Source of the DNA: Fontibacillus puldeungensis
GTDB taxonomy: Bacteria; Bacillota; Bacilli; Paenibacillales; Paenibacillaceae
NCBI RefSeq assembly: GCF_042678945.1
Contig: NZ_JBHTLM010000021.1
Location: 11,070 to 75,069 of the forward strand
Reading direction: 5' to 3'
DNA: 64,000 nt
Part shown: one piece after another, positions 1 to 8,532 of the stretch
How the letters are laid out: each line of letters starts with the position of its first letter
Position numbering within the stretch: the first letter of the stretch is position 1
Translations under genes and position numbers: made by a program
The notes under the pieces: generated by a model
What the model was told of the DNA's origin: nothing
What the model saw: only the letters and a program-made list of their open reading frames with translations
Databases searched by the model: none

Positions 1-801
1 GAACATACGAGGCGACAGCTCATCCATGCTGAACCCGCAGATCGGGCAGGCAAAATTCGAACTAAACCGCAGCTCTTCCTGCCCGATAATATCGACGAGG
101 ATTTGACCATCCGACATTTTGAGGGCCGTCTCGATCGAGTCTGCGAGGCGGCTGCGAACATCCTCTTTGACCACGATCCGGTCGACAATAACCTCAATGG
201 AATGCTTCTTATTCTTTTCCAATTCAATATTCTCTGACAAGTCACGCTGCTCGCCATCGATCCGAACACGCACAAATCCCTGCTTGGCAATTTCGCTCAA
301 TAGGCTCTTGTGCTCGCCCTTCTTACCGGAAATGACTGGGGACAAGATTTGCAATTTCGTTCTTTCCGGGTACTGCATAATGCGATCAACCATTTGCTCG
401 ACCGTCTGGGATGTGATTTCGATCCCATGCTCCGGACAGTGAGGATGACCTACCCGTGCAAATAGCAAACGCAGGTAGTCGTAAATTTCGGTTACCGTTC
501 CTACTGTGGAACGAGGGTTACGGCTTGTCGTCTTCTGATCGATAGAAATCGCTGGAGACAAGCCTTCGATTGAGTCAACGTCCGGTTTCTCCATCTGTCC
601 TAAAAATTGCCGTGCATATGCGGATAGAGATTCCACATAGCGCCGCTGCCCTTCCGCGTAAATCGTATCAAACGCAAGCGACGATTTGCCGGAACCGCTC
701 AGCCCCGTCAACACCACAAAACGATCCCGTGGAATCGTGATATCGATGTTTTTCAAATTGTGTGCCCTTGCTCCCTTGATAACTATGTTCTCAATGGCCA
801 A
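1..801 (-). CDS. uvrA: Excinuclease ABC subunit A (UvrA), N-terminal part, runs off the window
   Basis: UvrA is the damage-sensing ATPase of nucleotide excision repair; it dimerises, scans DNA and loads UvrB. The visible 267 residues carry the Walker A motif GLSGSGKSS near residue 31, the family block YAEGQRRYVESLSAYARQF, and the start of the first zinc/insertion domain with the pair CPICG near the window edge. The 3' end lies outside the window. An ATG at 810 is in frame, but AAGGAG abuts it directly; the TTG at 801 has that AAGGAG nine bases upstream and gives the usual UvrA N-terminus (MAIENIVIKGARAHNLKNI), so I chose TTG. uvrB lies 52 bp upstream in the same direction, so the two are probably co-transcribed. 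No LexA-type box (GAAC-N4-GTTC) was found nearby. Confidence 0.97.
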   Translation of the reverse strand, partial: MAIENIVIKGARAHNLKNIDITIPRDRFVVLTGLSGSGKSSLAFDTIYAEGQRRYVESLSAYARQFLGQMEKPDVDSIEGLSPAISIDQKTTSRNPRSTVGTVTEIYDYLRLLFARVGHPHCPEHGIEITSQTVEQMVDRIMQYPERTKLQILSPVISGKKGEHKSLLSEIAKQGFVRVRIDGEQRDLSENIELEKNKKHSIEVIVDRIVVKEDVRSRLADSIETALKMSDGQILVDIIGQEELRFSSNFACPICGFSMDELSPRMF

Positions 802-853
802 TCGGTTCATCTCCTTCAAAAGGTACCTCTACTTATTGTTTACTACTATATAT

Positions 854-2848
854 TTACTCCGCCTTGAGCTCCAGCATCGCATCACGCAGCTCGGCTGCAC
901 GTTCGAATTGCAGGTTCTTGGCGGCTTCTTTCATCTCGGCTTCTAAACGAGCAATGACCTTCTCACGGTCTCGTTTCGACATTTTTCCTTTAGACACATC
1001 GGTCAAATACTCAGCCTTACTTTCGGCCACTCGCGTCGCTTCAATGACATCGCGTATTTTTTTGCGAATCGTCTGCGGCGTGATGCCGTGTTTCTCGTTA
1101 TAAGCGATCTGTATGCTGCGGCGCCGCTCGGTTTCCTTAATCGCCTTATCCATCGACTCCGTTATATTGTCGCCGTACATCAACACTCTACCTTCGGAGT
1201 TCCGGGCAGCCCGCCCGATCGTCTGGATGAGCGAACGCTCTGAACGAAGGAAGCCCTCCTTATCCGCATCCAAAATTGCCACGAGGGATACCTCTGGCAA
1301 ATCCAGACCTTCACGCAGCAAGTTGATCCCCACCAGCACATGGAACGTACCAAGGCGTAAATCGCGCAAAATACTCATCCGCTCCAGTGTTTTGATGTCC
1401 GAGTGCAAATAGCGAACCTTGATGCCGACTTCCTTCAAATAATCCGTCAAATCCTCGGCCATCTTCTTGGTCAGCGTAGTGACGAGCACACGCTCATCCT
1501 TAGCAATGCGATCACGGATTTCTCCGATCAAGTCATCGATTTGCCCTTTCGTTGGCCGTACCTCTATAACAGGATCAAGCAGGCCTGTCGGACGAATGAT
1601 CTGCTGCACCATCGTGTTGCAGTGCTCCAGCTCATAAGGTCCTGGCGTCGCCGATACGTAGATCAGCTGATCCGCTTTGCCCTCAAATTCCTCAAACTTG
1701 AGCGGCCGATTATCGAGCGCTGACGGGAGCCGGAAACCATGTTCCACAAGCACCGTCTTACGCGCCTGGTCACCGTTATACATCGCCCGGATTTGCGGCA
1801 GCGTCACGTGAGATTCATCGATCACGATCAGCATATCATCAGGAAAATAGTCCATCAGCGTGTACGGAGTTGCTCCCCGCTCCCGAAAAGTAAGCGGACC
1901 GGAATAGTTTTCGATCCCGGAGCAGAAGCCAACCTCCTTCATCATTTCAATATCATAACGTGTTCGCTGCTCAAGCCGTTGTGCTTCCAGGAGCTTCCCC
2001 TTGGAACGGAACTCTTCCAGCCGCTCCTCCAGTTCCCGCTCGATGTTCTTGATAGCGACCCGCATCGTCTCCTCCTGCGTCACAAAGTGAGACGCCGGGA
2101 ATATTGCCACGTGTTCGCGTTCGCCAACCAATTCACCGGTCAGCACATCGATCTCCGTGATACGTTCGATCTCATCACCAAAAAACTCAACCCGGATCGC
2201 ATGCTCACCCTTGGAGGCAGGAAATATTTCTAATACATCTCCACGTACACGGAACGTCCCGCGCACGAAGTTGATGTCGTTTCGCTGATACTGTATATCC
2301 ACCAGCCGGCTCAATATCTGATTACGTGGCTTCTCCATTCCGATCCGAAGCGACAGCACCAAATTACGGTATTCTATCGGAGAACCGAGACCGTAAATAC
2401 ACGATACGCTGGCCACAATAATTACATCTCGTCGCTCAAATAAAGCACTGGTAGCCGAGTGGCGCAGTTTATCGATCTCTTCATTGATGCTGGAATCTTT
2501 CTCGATGTAGGTGTCTGAGGAAGGAATGTAGGCTTCTGGCTGGTAATAATCGTAGTAACTGACGAAGTAATCTACCGAATTGTTGGGGAAAAACTCTTTA
2601 AACTCACTCGCCAGCTGCGCGGCAAGCGTCTTGTTATGGGCGATGACAAGGGTTGGTCTGCCAAGCTTAGCAATTGTATGGGCGATCGTAAAAGTTTTCC
2701 CGGTACCGGTTGCGCCAAGCAAGGTTTGGTGCTTTTTACCACCTAACACGCCCTCAATCAGCTGCCTTACAGCCTCCGGCTGGTCCCCTTGTGGAGAAAA
2801 CTCGGAGATGAGCTCAAATTTATTATCACTGAATACTATTTCACTCAT
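854..2848 (-). CDS. uvrB: Excinuclease ABC subunit B (UvrB)
   Basis: UvrB is the damage-verifying helicase-like subunit of the UvrABC system; it receives DNA from UvrA and recruits the nuclease UvrC. The 664-residue protein has the family's usual length. Visible motifs are Walker A GATGTGKT (45-52), the DNA-clamping beta-hairpin segment YYDYYQPEAYIPSSD (about 98-112), motif II DESH, motif VI QTIGRAARN, and a C-terminal UVR domain in the last 40 residues (ERAAELRDAML), which contacts UvrC. The ATG at 2848 has AGGGTGATG just upstream. It lies directly upstream of uvrA. A weak sigma-A-like promoter can be drawn in the 2849-3107 gap, but I am not confident of it. Confidence 0.98.
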   Translation of the reverse strand: MSEIVFSDNKFELISEFSPQGDQPEAVRQLIEGVLGGKKHQTLLGATGTGKTFTIAHTIAKLGRPTLVIAHNKTLAAQLASEFKEFFPNNSVDYFVSYYDYYQPEAYIPSSDTYIEKDSSINEEIDKLRHSATSALFERRDVIIVASVSCIYGLGSPIEYRNLVLSLRIGMEKPRNQILSRLVDIQYQRNDINFVRGTFRVRGDVLEIFPASKGEHAIRVEFFGDEIERITEIDVLTGELVGEREHVAIFPASHFVTQEETMRVAIKNIERELEERLEEFRSKGKLLEAQRLEQRTRYDIEMMKEVGFCSGIENYSGPLTFRERGATPYTLMDYFPDDMLIVIDESHVTLPQIRAMYNGDQARKTVLVEHGFRLPSALDNRPLKFEEFEGKADQLIYVSATPGPYELEHCNTMVQQIIRPTGLLDPVIEVRPTKGQIDDLIGEIRDRIAKDERVLVTTLTKKMAEDLTDYLKEVGIKVRYLHSDIKTLERMSILRDLRLGTFHVLVGINLLREGLDLPEVSLVAILDADKEGFLRSERSLIQTIGRAARNSEGRVLMYGDNITESMDKAIKETERRRSIQIAYNEKHGITPQTIRKKIRDVIEATRVAESKAEYLTDVSKGKMSKRDREKVIARLEAEMKEAAKNLQFERAAELRDAMLELKAE

Positions 2849-3107
2849 TGTCCAACATCACCCTATCGTCTAAAATGAAGTACTATAGGAACCGATAACC
2901 TGTTTATGAAAGTAAATGAGACCTCTTGCCTCATCATGTCATTGTCATGTGCTATTAACCATGATCGGTCAATATCGCTAAGCATAAACAAACCATATCT
3001 ATCTCGCAATCCAATGCAAAAATAGGAATGGGTGTTCCCATGTATTATACCTTTTTCATCCCTGAGATGCAAACAGTAAAGTCAAGAATAGGAGTGTACA
3101 AATTCAT

Positions 3108-3926
3108 ATGGATATCGCGACGCTGCTAGGCATAATTATCGGACTAGCCGCCTTGATAGGCGGGTTTATTTGGGAGGGTGGCCAACTAGGTGGGCTTTTA
3201 CAGGTGGCTGCAGCCTTGATCGTGTTCGGAGGCACAATAGCTGCCGTAATGATCAGCTTTCCGATCGCCAAATTACGAACCGTACCACGCGCACTTTCCT
3301 TCGCCTTTTCCTCAAAAACTCCTGATCCAAGCGAGCTTATCGAGGATATCGTAGGCATGTCAACAACCGCACGACGCGAGGGTGTTCTGGCTTTGGAAAA
3401 AAGAGCGGCCGAGCATCAAAATCCGTTTTTGCGGGAAGGGATACAACTCGTCGTTGACGGAACTGAGCGAAACATGGTGCAGCAAATTATGGAGCTAGAA
3501 ATCGAAGCCTTAGAAAAAAAACACGAAGGCTATGCTAAAATTTTTGAATCAGCCGGTGGCTATGCACCAACGTTTGGGATTATCGGCACAGTCATGGGCC
3601 TAATCCACGTGCTCGGCAGTTTAACCGAGCCTACGGCACTCGGTCCATCGATCGCTGTAGCTTTTACGGCTACTTTATATGGTGTCGCTAGTGCAAACCT
3701 TATTTTTCTTCCGCTGGCTTCTAAAATCAGAACGCGCAGTGAAGAGGAAATCGATCGCATGGAGCTGATGCTGGAAGGCATCCTTTCGATACAAAATGGA
3801 GATCATCCGCTCCTGGTGCGCCGTAAGCTAGACTCATTCTCCGTTAATGCCCGGCGCCTGCTCCATCATGACGACGTCAGTACCGGCACTTCCTTTAGCC
3901 CAGACTCCAGGGAGAGCGAGCTATGA
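3108..3926 (+). CDS. motA: Flagellar stator protein, MotA/MotP family
   Basis: This is the four-helix membrane subunit of the flagellar stator, which with MotB forms the ion channel that turns the rotor. Its 272 residues show two N-terminal membrane segments (about 4-22 and 32-50), a cytoplasmic loop with the charged motif TARREGVLALEKRA that contacts the rotor protein FliG in the family, and two C-terminal membrane segments around YAPTFGIIGTVMGLIHVLG and the GPSIAVAFTATLYG block. It overlaps motB by four bases (ATGA), so the pair is translationally coupled. Bacillus species carry two stator types, H+-type MotAB and Na+-type MotPS; the sequence has features of both and I cannot assign the ion. 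Its place beside uvrB, away from the flagellar operon, suggests separate regulation. Confidence 0.9.
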   Translation: MDIATLLGIIIGLAALIGGFIWEGGQLGGLLQVAAALIVFGGTIAAVMISFPIAKLRTVPRALSFAFSSKTPDPSELIEDIVGMSTTARREGVLALEKRAAEHQNPFLREGIQLVVDGTERNMVQQIMELEIEALEKKHEGYAKIFESAGGYAPTFGIIGTVMGLIHVLGSLTEPTALGPSIAVAFTATLYGVASANLIFLPLASKIRTRSEEEIDRMELMLEGILSIQNGDHPLLVRRKLDSFSVNARRLLHHDDVSTGTSFSPDSRESEL

Positions 3927-4792
3927 GAAAGCTGATGGACCAGGGCCGTATGAAAGGCCCGGAGAACCGATCTAGGCGTGGCCGCCGGCGCAAGACAGCT
4001 GGACACGATATGAGAGACCGCTGGATGATTACTTATGCGGATTTGATCACCCTGCTGCTTATTTTTTTCGTAATGATGTATGCGATGAGTCGTTTAGATG
4101 TGGAAAAATATGATATCGTCACCCATTCGCTGCAGTCTACCTTCAAAAGCGGGGACTCTTTGCTAGAGGAAGGCACCGGGATCACCGGCTCCGCGGATCG
4201 CTTCAATCATAAAAATCCGTCACCTACGGCCAAAGAAGGCAATAACCGGGGTACTGAGCAGCAAGGGAAAGAGAGCAACTCTAACGAAAAGCCGATGACC
4301 GAACGCGAGCTGGCATTTCGTAAGCAAGAGGAGCAGTTGCACAACCTCATGGGCCTCATTGAGAAGTATATCAAAGATAATGGCCTAGAAGACCAAATTC
4401 GTGTGGCGGACCTGCCGAAAGGAATCTCGATCACACTGAGCGATCGTTTCCTGTTTGATGCCGGGAAAGCCGATCTCAAAAGCGGCTCCGCCAAAACACT
4501 TTCCAAGCTGGCTAGTCTATTCTCTACGCTGGATACGGTCATCAGCATCGAAGGCCATACGGACAGCATGCCGATTGGAAGCGCCTCGAAGTTCAAGGAC
4601 AACTGGGAGCTGTCAGGTGCCAGAGCCTTGTCCGTGCTGCGCTTTTTCATTGACCGGGAGAAGCTCGACCCTGAGCATTTCCAATATGCCGGATACGCCG
4701 ACACCCGTCCGACAGCCGACAACAAAACCGATGCAGGCCGGCAAAAAAACCGCCGCGTCGAAATCACCGTACTCCGGCAGCTGCAGCAATAG
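3923..4792 (+). CDS. motB: Flagellar stator protein, MotB/MotS family with OmpA-like domain
   Basis: This is the peptidoglycan-anchored stator subunit, 289 residues. A basic N-terminus is followed by a single membrane helix in WMITYADLITLLLIFFVMMY (about 34-53), whose Asp is the conserved ion-binding residue. A hydrophilic linker leads to a C-terminal OmpA-like peptidoglycan-binding domain with GHTDSMPI, NWELSGARA and the AGYADTRPTADN / RQKNRRVEI motifs. Start ATG overlaps the motA stop. A strong hairpin terminator follows nine bases after the stop codon. The linker is rich in polar residues and Gly/Asn/Lys. H+ or Na+ use cannot be decided from the visible residues. Confidence 0.92.
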   Translation: MRKLMDQGRMKGPENRSRRGRRRKTAGHDMRDRWMITYADLITLLLIFFVMMYAMSRLDVEKYDIVTHSLQSTFKSGDSLLEEGTGITGSADRFNHKNPSPTAKEGNNRGTEQQGKESNSNEKPMTERELAFRKQEEQLHNLMGLIEKYIKDNGLEDQIRVADLPKGISITLSDRFLFDAGKADLKSGSAKTLSKLASLFSTLDTVISIEGHTDSMPIGSASKFKDNWELSGARALSVLRFFIDREKLDPEHFQYAGYADTRPTADNKTDAGRQKNRRVEITVLRQLQQ

Positions 4793-4800
4793 AAAGAAAG

Positions 4801-4839
4801 CAAACTCCCCGGCACAAAGCGCTTGTGTCGGGGAGTTTT
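4801..4839 (+). terminator. Rho-independent terminator of motAB
   Basis: A near-perfect stem, AAACTCCCCG pairing with CGGGGAGTTT, is closed by a short loop and ends in TTTTG, nine bases after the motB stop codon. Confidence 0.9.
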
Positions 4840-4864
4840 GTATAGAGCTAGCTGGTCAGCCGAT

Positions 4865-5063
4865 AATAAGGGAAATTTTAGGCCCTATTTAGGTGATTTC
4901 AGCTCTGGATCACAAAATAGGGGGAAATTATGTACCTATTCTCCACTTCATCCCTGGAAAACTGTCCTTTTGCCTCGTTTTGACGAAAATAGGTCCATAA
5001 AATACCCCTATTTCCACGAGAAAAGCTGAAAATTCAAAAATAAGGCCATAATTTTCCCTTATT
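4865..5063. repeat. Four-unit palindromic repeat element, family A copy 1
   Basis: Four 26-nt units begin at 4865, 4915, 4987 and 5038, a spacing of 50, 72 and 51 nt. Each starts with AATAGG or AATAAGG and ends with CCCTATT, CCTATT or CCCTTATT, so each can fold as a short hairpin. The segment lies between the convergent motB and minJ genes and contains no plausible gene. Read in reverse complement, unit order and spacing match the second copy at 13223-13421. From 5064 to the minJ terminator the GC-rich sequence shows nothing I can assign. Confidence 0.75.
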
Positions 5064-5270
5064 CTATGTTTCAGCGACGGTAGCGGTAGGCACATATCCG
5101 GGCGGCTGGGGGTGGACTGGTGTTGTCTTCAGCCGGCACTTGAATGGGGGAAAGATGTGCATCAGATGTAGAGCAGGGATAAGGAAACGCCGCATATACT
5201 GAGGCGGGAAGAGCGGCTGCTGCTATGCGAGCATGCTGCTCCCACGACGGGCATCCTGCGGCAGGCATGC

Positions 5271-5316
5271 AAAAACCCCCGGACGGGCAGCGTGGCAGCC
5301 CGGTCCGGGGGGTTGC
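5271..5316 (-). terminator. Rho-independent terminator of minJ
   Basis: On the minus strand a long GC stem (ACCCCCCGGACCGGGC against GCCCGTCCGGGGGT) is followed by TTTTTGC. It lies 32 bp beyond the minJ stop codon. Confidence 0.9.
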
Positions 5317-5347
5317 TATGGCTCCTGGCGCCCAGCGCGCGGAGCCA

Positions 5348-6706
5348 TCACAGCTTCGCGGCGGCGTCGCCGCCAGCCGCCGCCGAAGCCCCCTCCCGCG
5401 CCGCCGCATCCGGCGCGGGTGCACTGCTCGCGGAGCCTTCGCCGCGTTCGGCGCGCGCGCTCCGCTTCGGCCGCAGCAGCTGCAGCAGCGATAGCGGCTG
5501 CAGCTTTACCGCCGCCGGCGCAAGCTCGTCCGGCGCGAGAATCGCGCCGAGCTGGTGATGGTCGCCGGCGTAAATCGCGCGCTGGAGGAACTTGCTCTCG
5601 CCCGCGAGATTCAGCACCTCCAGCTTGCAAAAGGCCGGGTTGATCCGCAGCGCAGCATGCATATCCTCCTTCGTGGAGACGGGTACGCCGTTGATCTTGG
5701 CGATCGTCTCGCCTGCCCGAATGCCCAGCTCCTCTGCAGGGCTTCCCGGAAGCACGGCGAGCACCTTCAGCCCGCCTTGCGGATTCACAAACATCGGACT
5801 GCGCTGCTGCTCCTCATACCGGCTGTACCAGATCAGCCCTTCGTGCAGTACGAATGCCGCCAGCGCAGCGAGCAGCATCAGCGGACTCCACCAAGCGGCG
5901 AGCAGCGATAGCGCCAATAGAACGCACCCGTAGGCAAGCAGTCGCCCGGAAGAGATGCGTGCTTTATCCTTCGGCAGCAGACCAATCGTCATCTCCGAGA
6001 AGCCGATGACGATGGGCAGCGCGATCATCCCAAAGCCGCCCTGCCAGGCATCCCCGCCGAACAGCGGCGTCCATGGCAGCACGCCGCCTGTAGTCTGCGC
6101 CGGAATCAACAGAAAGAGCGGCACCGGCCACAGACTTTGCATTTGATAACCCCCGACCAGCTTTCCGCGTTTGCCTTCATAGAAGAGAGGGCCGGCAAAC
6201 GAGGCTCCCTGCCAGCGGACAAGTAGTCCCTCTGCCAGATGAAGCAGTGCGACCAGACAGAGCAAAGCCGGAATGTCCAGTTCCCGTACGATCCGAACCG
6301 CTTCCCCGAGCCAGTCTGTTCCGGTAAACCCGGGGAACAAATTCAACGCAAACTGAATTACCCCCAGCAGCCCTACCGAATAAGCCAGGCATAAGTAGCG
6401 GATGCGGAACAACATAAGCACCAGCGTGATCACCCAGATACAAACGATGCCTTCCATCGTCAAATTCATTCCAAGGAAAGCGAAGATGACGGACACCGCA
6501 GCACCGGCCGCCAAGCCCGCTAAAGCAGTTCGCCACGTTTGAGCGCCCCAGCCGTGCAGACGCACATGGAACAGCTTCCGCTCCAACACCACTTGTCTGC
6601 GGTAGATAAGCGCGATTATCACGAGCGAAATATATAAGAACGGCTGTAATAACAGCTGCGCTCCCGCTTCCGCCAAATTCCACAATCCTTCAAGAATGAG
6701 ATCCAA
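5348..6706 (-). CDS. minJ: MinJ-like PDZ-domain membrane protein (division-site topology)
   Basis: This is a polytopic membrane protein with one C-terminal PDZ domain, matching MinJ/SwrAB of B. subtilis, which bridges DivIVA and the MinCD division inhibitor at septa and poles. About eight hydrophobic segments occupy residues 15-310; the PDZ domain follows (about 320-390, with LPGSPAEELGIRAGETI and KINGVPV). The reading frame extends further upstream, but an AAGGAG/GAGGA site precedes a TTG at 6706, giving an N-terminus MDLILEGLWNLAEAGAQLLL that starts just before the first helix; I prefer this 452-residue form. The last 60 residues are an unusual Ala/Arg/Gly-rich low-complexity tail encoded by very GC-rich DNA. 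Position between ctpB and uvrB matches the Bacillus order. Confidence 0.85.
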   Translation of the reverse strand: MDLILEGLWNLAEAGAQLLLQPFLYISLVIIALIYRRQVVLERKLFHVRLHGWGAQTWRTALAGLAAGAAVSVIFAFLGMNLTMEGIVCIWVITLVLMLFRIRYLCLAYSVGLLGVIQFALNLFPGFTGTDWLGEAVRIVRELDIPALLCLVALLHLAEGLLVRWQGASFAGPLFYEGKRGKLVGGYQMQSLWPVPLFLLIPAQTTGGVLPWTPLFGGDAWQGGFGMIALPIVIGFSEMTIGLLPKDKARISSGRLLAYGCVLLALSLLAAWWSPLMLLAALAAFVLHEGLIWYSRYEEQQRSPMFVNPQGGLKVLAVLPGSPAEELGIRAGETIAKINGVPVSTKEDMHAALRINPAFCKLEVLNLAGESKFLQRAIYAGDHHQLGAILAPDELAPAAVKLQPLSLLQLLRPKRSARAERGEGSASSAPAPDAAAREGASAAAGGDAAAKL

Positions 6707-6840
6707 GAGATCCTCACGCTCCTTTTTTATAACTATCGTAATCCATGACAGCGTAATATCGATAATCCAATTTATGGGGATAGCGTATACTCTCCCACAG
6801 AAATGCGTATTTGTGCAGCGAACGTGCCAAATAGCCAAGA

Positions 6841-6872
6841 AAAAAGAAGGCTAAAATTCAGCCTTCTTTAAG
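6841..6872 (-). terminator. Rho-independent terminator of ctpB
   Basis: The minus strand reads AAGAAGGCTGAA, a TT loop, the complementary arm TTAGCCTTCTT, and then a T-rich run. It sits just beyond the ctpB stop codon and separates ctpB from minJ. Confidence 0.88.
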
Positions 6873-6888
6873 AATTCGACACGCTAGA

Positions 6889-8340
6889 TCATATTTCCTT
6901 CCGGATTTCCTCCAGTGCCCGCTTTAACTGTGCATCGTTTTTCGGATCGCGGATGCTCTTGATAATGCTATCCTCAAGCGCTTTGGCCGTCTTGGCGTCC
7001 AGGACGCCACTTGCCTCGATATTTTGCGACGATTGGAACTGCTTTAGCGCCTGCTCCGTTTTTCGGTCAAAATAGCCGTCCTTGCGTCCCGGTTCAAGCC
7101 CCAGACCGTTCAGCATGATTTGTGCGCTCTTGATATCCTCGCCAACCATGTCGTATTTGAAGGTCTTCTCCTTGTCAATTCGCGCTACCGTAAAATAGTC
7201 CGGCTGAGCTACGGCAATATCAGGCTTGATCCCTTTTTTATGGATCCATTCCCCGTTTGGCGTGAGCCATTTGGCAATCGTAATTTTGAGCAGGCTGCCG
7301 TCGCCAATTTCCCGGGTGAAGCCAGATTGTACCGTTCCCTTGCCGTATGTCGTCTCGCCAATCAACTTGGCCCCTGCCGACTCCTTCAAAGCACCGGCCA
7401 TAATCTCAGAAGCGCTGGCGCTCCCCTTATTCGTTAAGACAATAATAGGATACGTTTTTCCCGTGCTTGCTCCCTTTGAAACGGACTGTTCACGCTGCTT
7501 GTTTTTGTCCTCTACCTGGACGATCACTTTCCCCTTCGGTACGAACAGCCCACTCATTTCCTCTACCACATCCAGTACACCGCCCGGATTGTTTCGAACG
7601 TCGATAATTAAGCCCTTCAAGCCCTTCTTCTCCAATGCGGTCAGTTCCTTCTTAAACCGCTCCCCTGTATTGCTCGAAAACTCCGTAATCTCAATGATGC
7701 CAATTCCGCCGTTTTCCATACGAGAGTATACAGTTTCCATGGCGATATCATCACGGATGATTTTAAATTCCAAAACCGCCGAGGAACCTTCCCGCTTCAC
7801 CTTAACCTTTGCTTCTGTGCCTTTGGGACCGCGAATTTTCTTGACCGCATCGTTCAAATTTAGTCCCTCAAACGATTGTCCATTCACCGACAGCAAAATA
7901 TCCTTGGGTTGAATTCCGGCTTTCTCCGCCGGTGAACCTTTAATTGGAGAAACAACAACAACATTACCGTTCTCCATCGATACTTCCGCGCCGATTCCTG
8001 TAAAGGAACCTTCGATTTCTTCAGAAAACTGCTGCGCTGTTTCGGGAGCCATATACGAAGAGAAAGGATCTCCCAGCGCATCCATCATCCCGTCGATCGC
8101 ACCGTCGACCAGCTTGTTTTGGTCCACCTTTTCCACATAGTTGTTCTCAACCAGCTTCAGCGCCGTCTCAATCTTTTGAACTCCATCCTTGCTGCTCCGC
8201 GCCTCGTTATCAGCAAAATTTCCGCTGCGCGTCGGAGCCGAACCGGCGAAGCTCCATTCTCCGGTCAAGGTCATGGTCAGCAGACTGCTGACGAGCATGG
8301 TCATCAGAACGAGCAGAGTTACAGTACGTCCCTTGAACAT
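6889..8340 (-). CDS. ctpB: C-terminal processing serine protease, CtpB/S41 family
   Basis: A secreted S41 peptidase of 483 residues. Order: an N-terminal signal/anchor helix (about 5-26), a PDZ domain (about 100-185, GSPAEKAGIQPKDILLSVNG), the S41 protease domain with KGSASASE (catalytic Ser309) and ETTYGKGTVQ (general-base Lys334, Gln338), and a C-terminal peptidoglycan-binding-1 domain (about 397-458, GYFDRKTEQALKQFQ). In B. subtilis CtpB is made in the forespore and cleaves SpoIVFA to trigger sigma-K activation; the Ser-Lys-Gln numbering matches that enzyme. It lies downstream of the ftsEX-envC group with its own terminator. A candidate sporulation-type -10 element is listed separately. 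Confidence 0.94.
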   Translation of the reverse strand: MFKGRTVTLLVLMTMLVSSLLTMTLTGEWSFAGSAPTRSGNFADNEARSSKDGVQKIETALKLVENNYVEKVDQNKLVDGAIDGMMDALGDPFSSYMAPETAQQFSEEIEGSFTGIGAEVSMENGNVVVVSPIKGSPAEKAGIQPKDILLSVNGQSFEGLNLNDAVKKIRGPKGTEAKVKVKREGSSAVLEFKIIRDDIAMETVYSRMENGGIGIIEITEFSSNTGERFKKELTALEKKGLKGLIIDVRNNPGGVLDVVEEMSGLFVPKGKVIVQVEDKNKQREQSVSKGASTGKTYPIIVLTNKGSASASEIMAGALKESAGAKLIGETTYGKGTVQSGFTREIGDGSLLKITIAKWLTPNGEWIHKKGIKPDIAVAQPDYFTVARIDKEKTFKYDMVGEDIKSAQIMLNGLGLEPGRKDGYFDRKTEQALKQFQSSQNIEASGVLDAKTAKALEDSIIKSIRDPKNDAQLKRALEEIRKEI

Positions 8341-8415
8341 ATAATGAAATCACCGCCTTTTTCAATATGTTGGCCCAGCGATAAGGCTGAGTAAGTCCTG
8401 GGAATAGTTGTCCCA

Positions 8416-8424
8416 TAGTATATG
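8416..8424 (-). promoter_or_regulatory. Possible sigma-F/sigma-G -10 element upstream of ctpB
   Basis: The minus strand reads CATATACTA, which fits the CATA-N3-TA -10 pattern of forespore sigma factors, about 75 bp before the ctpB start. No convincing -35 partner was found at the expected distance, so this is only suggestive. Confidence 0.3.
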
Positions 8425-8463
8425 TCCAGCCTGCGTTAAATATTTACAAGACTGAACAGAGTA

Positions 8464-8511
8464 AACAAAAACGGATAACTCATCCCGCATGGGGGGTGGC
8501 ATCCGTTTTCG
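8464..8511 (-). terminator. Rho-independent terminator of the ftsEX-envC group
   Basis: The minus strand forms AAAACGGAT paired with ATCCGTTTT around an inner ACCCC/GGGAT stem, followed by TTTTTG. It lies about 20 bp beyond the EnvC-like gene. Confidence 0.8.
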
Positions 8512-8532
8512 ACGAACACAATATTAATATTA

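Noticed and set aside
810..853. LexA/SOS box for uvrA or uvrB
   Set aside because: No GAAC-N4-GTTC match was found; GAACCGATAACC near 2890 in the uvrB upstream region lacks the second half.
2863..3072. 69-codon frame between uvrB and motA on the minus strand
   Set aside because: No ribosome site or recognisable feature, and it covers the likely uvrB promoter region.
4865..5063. CRISPR-like array because of regularly spaced repeats
   Set aside because: Units differ from one another, are semi-palindromic, number only four, the gaps alternate about 51/71/51, and no cas gene is nearby.
5225..5643. Several plus-strand open frames in GC-rich DNA
   Set aside because: They are antisense to the MinJ C-terminal tail and its terminator, low-complexity, and lack ribosome sites.
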